Shown: positions 1-5,478, counted from the first letter of the stretch. The stretch is 5,490 bases of DNA from Candidatus Bathyarchaeota archaeon (GCA_003601695.1 PIYH01000089.1:1-5490), one strand, 5' to 3'. Made by a program: numbers and translations. Notes: generated by a model not told the origin, from the letters alone.

Positions 1-815
1 CAATCACTGCAATAACTGTAGGTCCAGCTCCGCTTATCGTAACGCCAGCGGCTCCAGCGTCTAAAGCTGCTTTCTTCACGGCTTCATAGCATGGGATAAG
101 CTTTTTTCTGAAGGGTTCAGCAATCGCATCCGTCATTCCACGTCCAATCATATTTATGTCTCCGAAATGAAAACCTGCCACGATGTATGCTGCATTTTGA
201 ATATTTGAAACAGTGTTTTTGAGAGGTATAGTGCGTGGTAGAATAGCCCTAGCGGCGGCCGTCTTATTCTCAGCCGTCTTAATGATCGGCATGGCTAAGG
301 CTACTTCTAGGCTCTGGGGAGGCTCAATCCGAACGGCTTCTATTAAATCACCATGTACCCTTACGATTGTAAAGCCGCCTAGAATCGAGGCTGCAACGTT
401 ATCTGCATGAACCGCTCCAGCAGCCGCGATTTCTCCAAGTGCGGCCCATTTGATTATCTCGTTTCTTGATAATCCAAGTTTAAGAAGTTCGTTAAGTCCA
501 TAAGCGCATGCCGCTGCTGATGCTCCGCTACTTCCAAGCCCCATACTTAATGGTATTCCCTTATGTAGATGAATCTTGACGCCGATGCCTCTTTTCTCAA
601 GAAGTTTCTTAGCTACGAGGCCAGCTGTGTTTCTATTCGGACTCTTAGGAATTCTTTCAGCTTCAAGTCCTGTAACTTCGATTCTTATCTCTCCATTGGT
701 GAGCTCTAGAGTAACTATGTCATGAAAAGCTTCGAGAGCCATGCCGAAAGAATCGAATCCGGAACCAACCTAAATTTGCGGAGCTACATGGAGACTTAAC
801 TTTTATACTTCGCAT
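1..815 (-). CDS. thrB: Homoserine kinase (GHMP kinase family), frameshifted near the start and cut off at the window's left edge
   Basis: ThrB phosphorylates homoserine with ATP, giving O-phosphohomoserine for threonine synthesis, in the cytoplasm. ATG 815-813 opens a frame reading MRSIKVKSPCSSANLG, the usual family N-terminus. It should continue SGFDSFG-MALE, but GGTT is duplicated at 763-770, which throws the frame. The rest reads in another frame from just after a TAG, through FDSFGMALEAFHD to the window edge. The GHMP ATP-binding loop, PLSMGLGSSGAS, lies at 518-553. Further features are HADNVAASILGGF and, near position 1, the C-terminal motif TISGAGPTVIAVI. About 270 of the usual ~300 residues are present and the stop lies outside. 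Beyond the duplication no stop or other lesion is seen, so this is either a very recent mutation or a sequence error. Starting at ATG 742 would restore one frame but lose the conserved N-terminal strand. Family assignment is sure; functional state is not. Confidence 0.9.
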
Positions 816-862
816 ATGTCTTCTCACGCTGAAGATGAGTGAATAAAAAATGTCTTCTACGC
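816..862 (-). repeat. Short direct repeat flanking the thrB TATA box
   Basis: The plus strand carries ATGTCTTCTCACGC at 816-829 and ATGTCTTCTACGC at 850-862, identical except for one inserted C, about 34 bases apart. On the thrB strand one copy, GCGTGAGAAGACAT, directly abuts the ATG and the other lies just upstream of the candidate TATA box. The placement suits a regulator binding site, or it may be a leftover local duplication. The copies are seen; the role is inference. Confidence 0.4.
841..851 (-). promoter_or_regulatory. Candidate TATA box for thrB
   Basis: On the minus strand this reads ATTTTTTATTC. It is centred about 30 bases before the thrB ATG at 815, which would put transcription start within a few bases of the start codon, giving a leaderless or nearly leaderless mRNA as is common in archaea. 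The match to the TTTATATA consensus is only fair. Confidence 0.3.
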
Positions 863-940
863 CTTAAATTTTTCCTGCAAAAATTAAAACGATTTCGACG
901 CGGTTTCTAAATGTTTTCGAATAATATCATGTTTTACTGA

Positions 941-1216
941 TTATATCTTGGAGATATAAGCCTTTGTCTCTCCGCTCTTCTTTACAACTCTCAGTTTACA
1001 CTCCGTTGTGAGTACTTGTATCGTGTCTTTCTCACGCTTAATCTTCACTTCTTCATCGATTACTGGTTCAGAGTCGACATTTAACGTCGTAAGGTTTGGG
1101 CTTCTCCAGACAATTTCGTATCCAGTTGATGTTTTATTAATTATGAAACCCCCGAAGATTTCATAAGAGAATTCTTGAATCTCAGATTCTTTCTTCTTTC
1201 TCCCGAACAGCTTCAT
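941..1216 (-). CDS. Hypothetical small protein, 91 residues
   Basis: I do not recognise this protein. It starts MKLFGRKKKESEIQEF, a basic patch followed by a mixed-charge, beta-prone body (FGGFIINKTSTGYEIVW; IQVLTTECKLRVVKK) and ends YISKI. It has one cysteine, no signal peptide, no membrane segment and no metal-binding pattern. The start is well supported: AAGGAGA at 1224-1230 is a good Shine-Dalgarno site seven bases before the ATG, and a TATA-like TTTATGTATG lies further upstream. It stands alone: thrB begins 125 bases downstream on the same strand and the nitrilase pseudogene diverges from it. Alternating hydrophobic residues suggest a small all-beta domain, which is a guess. That it is a real gene is likely; its function is unknown. 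Confidence 0.7.
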   Translation of the reverse strand: MKLFGRKKKESEIQEFSYEIFGGFIINKTSTGYEIVWRSPNLTTLNVDSEPVIDEEVKIKREKDTIQVLTTECKLRVVKKSGETKAYISKI

Positions 1217-1223
1217 TTTCGAA

Positions 1224-1254
1224 TCTCCTTTGCCACTTAAACAACATACATAAA
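1224..1254 (-). promoter_or_regulatory. Promoter and ribosome binding site of the 91-residue gene
   Basis: On the minus strand TTTATGTATG (about 1245-1254) resembles an archaeal TATA box and lies 30-38 bases before the ATG at 1216. AAGGAGA (1224-1230) follows as a Shine-Dalgarno site with a seven-base spacer. The ribosome site is convincing; the TATA box is moderate. Confidence 0.45.
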
Positions 1255-1339
1255 CTTAAATTTTTAGGTTCACTGTCTACTAAAAAGAACATATAGATTG
1301 GTTATGTATGGTGTAGTCATATAAACTCTTGAGGGATGA

Positions 1340-1386
1340 TAAAATTTAAACATACAATTTGATAGCATTATCTACAAGTGAAGGAG
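1340..1386 (+). promoter_or_regulatory. Relic promoter and ribosome binding site of the nitrilase pseudogene
   Basis: AAAATTTAAAC near 1342-1352 resembles a BRE/TATA element, and AAGGAG at 1381-1386 is a Shine-Dalgarno-like site 11 bases before the family-consistent ATG at 1398. A nearer ATG at 1391 is in a different frame. The rest of the divergent spacer, 1217-1397, shows no gene. Whether the promoter is still active cannot be told. Confidence 0.3.
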
Positions 1387-1397
1387 CCATATGATTA

Positions 1398-2170
1398 ATG
1401 AGAAAGATTGGATATGTCCAGTTTAGGTCAATCTTCGGTAATAAAGAGAAAAAATAAAGAGGACCTTGCACTTCGTCAAGGAAGATGCTAAGCAGGAAGC
1501 CGACCTAATGGTTTTCCAGAACTTTTCAGTATAGGATATGTCTTCAGATCCAAGGACGAGGTGAGAATGCTTCCGAAGATGTTCCGGAAGGCAGAACTAC
1601 CCGGCTACTTGTATATTCTGCGGAAGAGAATCTCCTATATAGTGGCCGGGATCTGTGAAAGAGTGAATTGCAAATTGTTCAACTCAGCTGTCTTAGCATA
1701 TCCTGATGGGAAGTTTTCTATATGCCGAAAAGCTCACCTATTCCATAAAGCGAAATTATGGTTCACTCCCGGAGATACTCCTTTCTAAATTCATAATATA
1801 AAGAAGGCTAGAATAGTCATAATGATATGTTACGACTGGTTCTTCCCGAAAGTTCCTTGGATACTTTCTCTTGAGGGCGCATAGATAATCTGTCACCCGC
1901 AAATCTCATACTGCCATATTGCCAAAAGGCTATGCTGGGGTTGTTATTCAAAATCGAGTCTTCATCATAATAGCTAATCGTGTAGGTGTTGAGCGTGGAG
2001 TTAGATTTACTGGAAGAAGCCAGATAGTAGCTCCAGATATGAAAGTGCTTACGAGCAGTGATGAGAATATTGAGGAAGTAAAGGTCATTAATGTGAATCC
2101 GAGAGAGGCAGATTCAAAAATGGTTACAGAATACAACGATTTATAGACTGATTGAAGAGTAGACTCCTAT
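1398..2170 (+). pseudogene. Decayed nitrilase-superfamily (carbon-nitrogen hydrolase) gene
   Basis: Joining pieces from all three frames recovers a whole nitrilase-superfamily protein of about 258 codons, a normal length. The order is: MRKIGYVQFRSIFGNKEK (from 1398); IKRTLHFVKEDAKQEADLMVF (1454-1516); ELFSIGYVFRSKDEVRML (1519-1572), whose first residue is the catalytic Glu; EDVPEGRTTRLLVYSAEENL (1575-1634); YIVAGICERVN with NSAVL and RKAHLF, holding the catalytic Lys, then FTPGDTPF (1636-1785); IMICYDWFFP (1819-1848) with the nucleophile Cys at 1828-1830; ANLILPYCQKAML (1899-1937); and NRVFIIIANRVGVERG through TEYNDL (1952-2143). Nonsense codons are TAA 1786 (from Lys), TAG 1882 (fits Glu), TAG 2144 and TGA 2153. 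The tail after 2144 still resembles the family ending DRRPEFY. Relatives hydrolyse amides or nitriles such as carbamoylputrescine or omega-amides; the original substrate is unknown. With six frame changes it is certainly dead. Open pieces at 1561-1788 and 1919-2146 are fragments, not genes. Confidence 0.93.
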
Positions 2171-2208
2171 ACACCATTACTGAAAAATATTGAAGCTAGA
2201 GAATCATA

Positions 2209-2391
2209 TCAGCAATCCTGAATCTTTTCATCCAGCCACTCAAGAATGCGTTCCTCTACAAATGCGAAGACTCCTTCCGGAGTAAGCTTTATAGCCAGTA
2301 TCTCCCATCCATCCGACAGAACTAGCTCAAGCAACTTAGCAGCTTCATCCCAGGTTAGTTCACTCAGGTTCAGCACACCAATATTATTCAT
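2209..2391 (-). CDS. Hypothetical small acidic protein, 60 residues
   Basis: I do not recognise this protein. It begins MNNIGVLNLSELTWDEAAKL and ends EWLDEKIQDC. It has 13 acidic against 4 basic residues, three tryptophans, two probable amphipathic helices (about residues 12-27 and 45-58) and a strand-like middle (WEILAIKLTPEGVFAFV). No signal peptide or membrane segment is evident. The start is chosen because GGAGGG (2398-2403) sits exactly six bases before the ATG, one of the strongest ribosome binding sites in the window. It lies between the nitrilase pseudogene and the divergent wHTH-Roadblock gene, with no same-strand partner. Its size and helical, acidic make-up would suit a small protein-binding module, but that is inference. 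The coding call rests on the ribosome site and protein-like composition. Confidence 0.65.
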   Translation of the reverse strand: MNNIGVLNLSELTWDEAAKLLELVLSDGWEILAIKLTPEGVFAFVEERILEWLDEKIQDC

Positions 2392-2397
2392 ATTAAT

Positions 2398-2403
2398 CCC
2401 TCC
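2398..2403 (-). promoter_or_regulatory. Strong Shine-Dalgarno site for the 60-residue gene
   Basis: The minus strand reads GGAGGG followed by six bases and ATG. This closely matches the archaeal anti-Shine-Dalgarno sequence and fixes the start at 2391. Confidence 0.65.
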
Positions 2404-2650
2404 AAAGAATTTTCACAATCTATCTCTGCTCGGAAAGACCCATGGACCTTAATGATGCCAAGCATGTCGTTCCCGGCTTCATCTTCATCAGAGAAATATT
2501 TTTCACAAGAGAAATGTATAGAATACTCTGTTTATCAGAACTGTTCAAAAACGCACTTCTTTCAAAGAATTATTCACTTCTGTCTAAATCTCAGTGTTCT
2601 AAACCGTCTAAATTATCCATGTTGAAAAATGGATTTAATCTTGCATAGAT
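2404..2650. other. Divergent intergenic region without a convincing gene
   Basis: This A/T-rich spacer separates the minus-strand 60-residue gene from the plus-strand wHTH-Roadblock gene. A 68-codon open frame at 2442-2648 on the plus strand has no ribosome site and an unconvincing serine/lysine-rich product. Two copies of GTCTAAAT (2582-2589 and 2606-2613) are 24 bases apart, and an inverted repeat follows at 2615-2634. The rest shows nothing I can name. Confidence 0.5.
2615..2634. repeat. Inverted repeat upstream of the wHTH-Roadblock promoter
   Basis: ATCCAT (2615-2620) and ATGGAT (2629-2634) are perfect inverse complements around an eight-base centre. The repeat ends about 16 bases before the candidate TATA box of the downstream gene, a plausible place for a dimeric regulator such as the wHTH protein itself to bind. 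Six-base arms can arise by chance in A/T-rich DNA. Confidence 0.3.
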
Positions 2651-2681
2651 CTTTTATTGGAGACAATAATATACAGTGATG
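2651..2681 (+). promoter_or_regulatory. Candidate TATA box and ribosome binding site of the wHTH-Roadblock gene
   Basis: CTTTTATT at 2651-2658 suits an archaeal TATA box about 33 bases before the TTG start. GTGATG (2676-2681) matches part of the GGAGGTGAT Shine-Dalgarno consensus and ends seven bases before TTG 2689. In-frame TGA codons at 2677 and 2680 rule out any earlier start. Confidence 0.35.
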
Positions 2682-2688
2682 AAGAGGA

Positions 2689-3294
2689 TTGTCATCCTAT
2701 TATGAGAAGAGAATCCTTAAAGTTTTAGAAGAAAGCGAGAATGGACTAACTACGGTAAGCGTAGCTGAGAAAGCAAACATCAGCAAGACAACGGCGCTAA
2801 AGTATCTTGCATCTTTGAAAGCTGCTGGAAAGATTGACTATATAGAAGTCGGTCCAGCTAAGCTCTGGAGAGTAACTCCCATCTGGGAAGCTTGTCTTAA
2901 AAAAGCCTCAACAAGCAAGGTGAGAAAGGTGAGGCTGATACTTAAAGAATTCGGGGAGATAGCTGGACTAGCAGGATCAGCCGTGGTGGATAACGACGGA
3001 CTTACTATATTCGCTGACTTACCTTGGAGCAAAAATCCGGAAAAGATAGGTTCAATAATATCCCGTCTCATCCAGCTTGCTAATAGATCGGCAGGGGAAG
3101 CTGATATAGACCCATTGAAGAATGTTATTCTAGAGGGTGAAAGAGGCCGAATTGTCGTCTATAATGAAGGAAGTCTTCTTCTAGTAGCTTTCAGCAGTAG
3201 AGAAGCCGCTCTCGGAATGATTAAGATTGAAATTGAAGAAGTCGCCAAAAAAATAAAGAAGATTCTAAATTTTGATTCTTCATCTGGCATATAG
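2689..3294 (+). CDS. Winged-helix transcriptional regulator fused to a Roadblock/LC7 domain
   Basis: The 201-residue protein has two parts. Residues 1-65 form a winged helix-turn-helix: a first helix, YYEKRILKVLEE; a recognition-helix region, ISKTTALKYLASLKAAGKI (32-50); and a wing, YIEVGPAKLWRVT. Residues about 80-193 look like a Roadblock/LC7 domain: GLAGSAVVDNDGLTIFADLP, then LKNVILEGERGRIVVYNEG, LLLVAFSSREAALG and a closing helix EIEEVAKKIKKIL. Roadblock domains (as in MglB) dimerise and often act on small Ras-like GTPases, so the protein may couple GTPase or dimerisation state to DNA binding; that is inference. It is cytoplasmic and has no catalytic residues. The TTG start is forced by in-frame stops just upstream and supported by GTGATG. 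The gene is monocistronic and converges on the SpoIIM-like gene across a 30-base gap. Domain calls are firm for the HTH and good for Roadblock; the target genes are unknown. Confidence 0.87.
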   Translation: MSSYYEKRILKVLEESENGLTTVSVAEKANISKTTALKYLASLKAAGKIDYIEVGPAKLWRVTPIWEACLKKASTSKVRKVRLILKEFGEIAGLAGSAVVDNDGLTIFADLPWSKNPEKIGSIISRLIQLANRSAGEADIDPLKNVILEGERGRIVVYNEGSLLLVAFSSREAALGMIKIEIEEVAKKIKKILNFDSSSGI

Positions 3295-3324
3295 ACTGAA
3301 CCCAAAGATTTTTCCGGCATAACA
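3295..3324. terminator. Short convergent gap, possible T-rich terminator for the wHTH-Roadblock gene
   Basis: Only 30 bases separate the two convergent stop codons. The plus strand carries TTTTT at 3309-3313, 15 bases after the TAG, which could serve as an archaeal T-tract terminator. There is no clear hairpin. The evidence is weak. Confidence 0.25.
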
Positions 3325-4002
3325 CTAAATTGGAGCGATTTCGGAAGCTGATGTAATGAGAATCATTTCTATAATGGCTCCCGCTAAGAGGAGAACAGCG
3401 CATAGTGAGATATACTTCACCGCGTTCGCTACTTCAAACCTAAGCCCCCTATATCTATACTTTATGATGAAGAAAGAGAGCCACACGCTCTCCGAGATGG
3501 CTAGACTATAGGAGATATATTCCAACCATGCATGAGGACAAACCATCACCATTAAGAATAAAAAGAGCGGATTATATCCCTGAACTTGACTCAGCGCAGC
3601 TAAAACTCTCCCGGTTGAGTAAAGAACATAGAAGCCCCCCACTGGACCTACGAATGGAATGAACATAGCAAGGCAGTACATCATGTTATTTCCGAAGATA
3701 AACTGAATTCCCGCTTTTTGAAGAATATTCTCAATTTCATTGAAGTCACCAATTATATCCTGTGCCTCCTTATCTTCGATTTTTGCTAATGTTCCCAAAC
3801 ATGTAGCGAATATGCATAGGAGAGCCATGAATGAAGCTAGTATGAGGCGTCTTTTTAAAGGCGCCACACACGTTAATTCCTTTTTTCTTTTTTCAGCCAT
3901 GCTTTGACGTGCTTCTTGCGGTAAAGGAGCGCCGCAGTTTGGGCAGAATCTTGCTTTTTCATCTTCCGGGATCTTTGCGCCACATCTAATGCAGTAGGGC
4001 AT
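3325..4002 (-). CDS. SpoIIM/DUF95-family membrane protein with an N-terminal zinc ribbon
   Basis: Residues 1-28 are a zinc ribbon, MPYCIRCGAKIPEDEKARFC followed by PNCG, with ligands C4, C7, C20 and C23. A basic linker (EKRKKELTCVAPLKRR) leads into the membrane part: a helix at about 53-73, a hydrophobic region at 106-136 (AMFIPFVGPVGGFYVLYSTG), one at 145-181 containing CPHAWLEYISYSLAISE, and one at 194-217. The N-x-x-PF-GP-x-G pattern and the PHxxxE motif before a small-residue helix are typical of SpoIIM (stage II sporulation protein M)/DUF95 proteins. In sporulating bacteria SpoIIM anchors the engulfment complex, but archaea do not sporulate and the role here is unknown. The zinc ribbon probably faces the cytoplasm and may bind a partner. 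GGATGATC upstream supports the ATG. The HypE-like gene ends 51 bases upstream on the same strand, so co-transcription is possible. Confidence 0.8.
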   Translation of the reverse strand: MPYCIRCGAKIPEDEKARFCPNCGAPLPQEARQSMAEKRKKELTCVAPLKRRLILASFMALLCIFATCLGTLAKIEDKEAQDIIGDFNEIENILQKAGIQFIFGNNMMYCLAMFIPFVGPVGGFYVLYSTGRVLAALSQVQGYNPLFLFLMVMVCPHAWLEYISYSLAISESVWLSFFIIKYRYRGLRFEVANAVKYISLCAVLLLAGAIIEMILITSASEIAPI

Positions 4003-4016
4003 TCCAGATCATCCTT
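4003..4016 (-). promoter_or_regulatory. Ribosome binding site of the SpoIIM-like gene
   Basis: The minus strand reads AAGGATGATCTGGA directly before the ATG. GGATGATC resembles GGAGGTGATC, with about five bases between it and the start. An A/T tract at 4039-4050 on the same strand might be a separate TATA box or part of the spacer after the HypE-like gene; which one cannot be decided. Confidence 0.45.
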
Positions 4017-4053
4017 AAATAATTCTATTCTGAACGCTGAAAAATTTTTTTAT

Positions 4054-5076
4054 CTAGAATTTGACACCGCTTCTCTCAAGTGCTATCCATATATGATCCG
4101 ACAATGGCCTAACTAGCTTTTCAACTCTACCATTGGTTCTTACGAGAAGGCGTTCTTGAGGATTATCTAAAAATTCGCCGATTACTTCAGCTCTTATCCC
4201 CTCCTTCTTCAGTCTCTCAACTATTCTATCAGTTCTTTCCGGATTAGCTGATATAAGAAGAGCTCCGGACCCTATTAGCTGCATAGGATCAATGCTAAGG
4301 AGATTACATATCTCGTATGTTTCTCGGGCTATCAGTATTCTCTCTTCAAATATCTTAACACCCAAACCCGAAGCATCAGCTATCTCATGTATTCCGCCGG
4401 CCACTCCGCCTTCGGTCGGGTCATGCATCGCTGTAACGCCGCCAATGTTAAAGGCAAGTATCGCATCTTTTACGACACTTATATCATCATAAAACTTCAT
4501 GGCTGACTGGAGAATGTTTTCATCAATCATCTCTTTAAGATAGTTATATGCTTCAGACGCCAATATAGCCGTGCCCTCTATTCCAGCCCCCTTGGTTAAA
4601 ATCAGCTTATCCCCAGCATGTGCTCCTCCAGAAGTTACGTATCTTCCATCTTTAGCTATCCCCATCGCGTATCCAATAATTATCGGCCTATCAAGTCCCG
4701 GAGTAACCTCCGTATGTCCACCTATCACAGCTATATCCAAGTTCTCAGCGGCTTTATCTATCTGACTCGTTATCTTATCAACAATATCCTCCGTGGAATC
4801 CTCAGGTAAAAGGATACATGAGGAGAAGAAAATAGGCGGCACACCGAAGGTTGCAACATCATTCGCGTTTATATTTACTGCAAGCCATCCTATTCTCTCC
4901 AGTGCTCCTGTTATCGGATCCATCGAAGAGACTAGAATTTCCTTTCCAATCCTAACAACCGAGCCATCTTCACCTAGCGCTGGGCCGAGAAGCACATCAT
5001 TTCTCTCAACACCTAACCGTCTGAAAACTATCCTCTTTAAAGTTTCAGCTGGAATTTTACCCTTCGCAAGTTTCAT
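4054..5076 (-). CDS. HypE-like AIR synthase-related protein without the HypE C-terminal cysteine
   Basis: The 340-residue protein has the PurM/AIR synthase-related fold of HypE, ThiL, SelD and PurM. Visible motifs are GPALGEDGSVV (31-41), SMDPITGALERIGWLAVN (51-68) leading to NAND (70-73) and FGVPP (77-81), all in the N-terminal ATP/metal-binding half. GGHTEV (119-124), HDPTEGGVAGGIHEIADASG (218-237) and IGSGALLIS (268-276) follow. The layout matches HypE best, but HypE ends in a Pro-Arg-x-Cys tail whose cysteine is carbamoylated and dehydrated to thiocyanate; this protein ends ERSGVKF and has no such tail. It therefore cannot do standard HypE chemistry and is probably an archaeal paralogue using ATP on an unknown substrate. 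No hypA-F or hydrogenase gene is visible here. GGAG at 5085-5088 supports the ATG. The frame stays open further upstream but offers no start codon. The SpoIIM-like gene follows 51 bases downstream. Confidence 0.82.
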   Translation of the reverse strand: MKLAKGKIPAETLKRIVFRRLGVERNDVLLGPALGEDGSVVRIGKEILVSSMDPITGALERIGWLAVNINANDVATFGVPPIFFSSCILLPEDSTEDIVDKITSQIDKAAENLDIAVIGGHTEVTPGLDRPIIIGYAMGIAKDGRYVTSGGAHAGDKLILTKGAGIEGTAILASEAYNYLKEMIDENILQSAMKFYDDISVVKDAILAFNIGGVTAMHDPTEGGVAGGIHEIADASGLGVKIFEERILIARETYEICNLLSIDPMQLIGSGALLISANPERTDRIVERLKKEGIRAEVIGEFLDNPQERLLVRTNGRVEKLVRPLSDHIWIALERSGVKF

Positions 5077-5084
5077 CTCATCGT

Positions 5085-5133
5085 CTCCAAATAGTATTCT
5101 AGCGATAAGGCGCAGGATTGAGATAAGTATAAT
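5085..5133 (-). promoter_or_regulatory. Promoter and ribosome binding site of the HypE-like gene
   Basis: On the minus strand ATTATACTTA (5124-5133) is a fair archaeal TATA box, predicting a start of transcription near 5100 and a leader of about 25 bases. GGAGACGAT, with GGAG at 5085-5088, is a Shine-Dalgarno site eight bases before the ATG. Confidence 0.45.
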
Positions 5134-5237
5134 GTGAATCCAATTAAAGATTATTTCTATAAGGAGATTGAATCATTAACGATTTGAGAAAGGAAGAAGA
5201 CAAGATTTAATTAGTCTGGCAGAATAATGCTTTTAGT

Positions 5238-5303
5238 GGTGGGTGATGACAGATCTGACCCTGCTGAGTCTATATGATGTAGATCTTGAGTGTGGAGCCC
5301 ACC
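5238..5303. repeat. Nested inverted repeat, possible structured RNA element
   Basis: GGTGGGT (5238-5244) pairs with GCCCACC (5297-5303) over seven positions, one of them G-U. Inside it AGATCT occurs at 5251-5256 and again at 5281-5286 and can pair with itself, giving a two-tier stem around a 24-base loop. GTGATGA (5243-5249), CTGA (5264-5267) and ATGATGT (5274-5280) resemble C, D' and C' boxes of an archaeal guide RNA, but no D box (CTGA) precedes the 3' stem. The pairing is seen; an RNA product is speculative. Confidence 0.35.
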
Positions 5304-5345
5304 TTCCTGCCCATTATCATGCAAGATATTGCTTCCCGTCTTTCT

Positions 5346-5357
5346 TAAAAGCTTATA
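5346..5357 (+). promoter_or_regulatory. BRE/TATA-like site
   Basis: TAAAAGCTTATA (5346-5357) resembles a purine-rich BRE followed by a TATA box. Transcription would start near 5380, just before the open frame beginning at GTG 5385. The site is nearly symmetric, so it could also work on the other strand. No verified gene follows. Confidence 0.25.
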
Positions 5358-5470
5358 TCCTATTCGCTTATCTCCACTAAACTAGTGCTACGAAGCCTTA
5401 TTGCTTCCTGTTTTATCTGCGCTGTGGAGAAGTTTAAACGAAGAAAAGTAGAGTTAAGAAACTATACAAC

Positions 5471-5478
5471 CTTTATAG
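5471..5478 (+). promoter_or_regulatory. TATA-like site at the right edge
   Basis: CTTTATAG is a good archaeal TATA match and could drive a plus-strand gene beginning just beyond the window. The gene itself is not visible. Confidence 0.22.

Noticed and set aside
213..410. Plus-strand open frame of 65 codons
   Set aside because: It is antisense to the well-conserved thrB coding sequence and has no signals or family resemblance.
771..773. TAG before the main thrB frame read through as pyrrolysine
   Set aside because: The conserved N-terminus lies in a different frame from this TAG, so a frame change, not readthrough, is needed.
1882..2146. TAG codons in the nitrilase relic as recoded amber
   Set aside because: TAA and TGA also interrupt it and there are about six frameshifts, so it is simply dead.
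2442..2648. Plus-strand open frame of 68 codons
   Set aside because: No ribosome site, odd serine/lysine-rich composition and no recognisable motif; it lies in the divergent promoter spacer.
4292..5137. Several plus-strand open frames (4292-4492, 4571-4765, 4618-4809, 4793-5137)
   Set aside because: All are antisense to the HypE-like gene, whose motifs are clear.
5089..5175. Longer N-terminus for the HypE-like protein
   Set aside because: The frame stays open to a TGA but contains no ATG, GTG or TTG, while ATG 5076 has a good ribosome site.
5238..5303. tRNA gene, suggested by a seven-position outer stem
   Set aside because: Only 66 bases, with no T-arm GTTCGA-type loop and no foldable anticodon arm.
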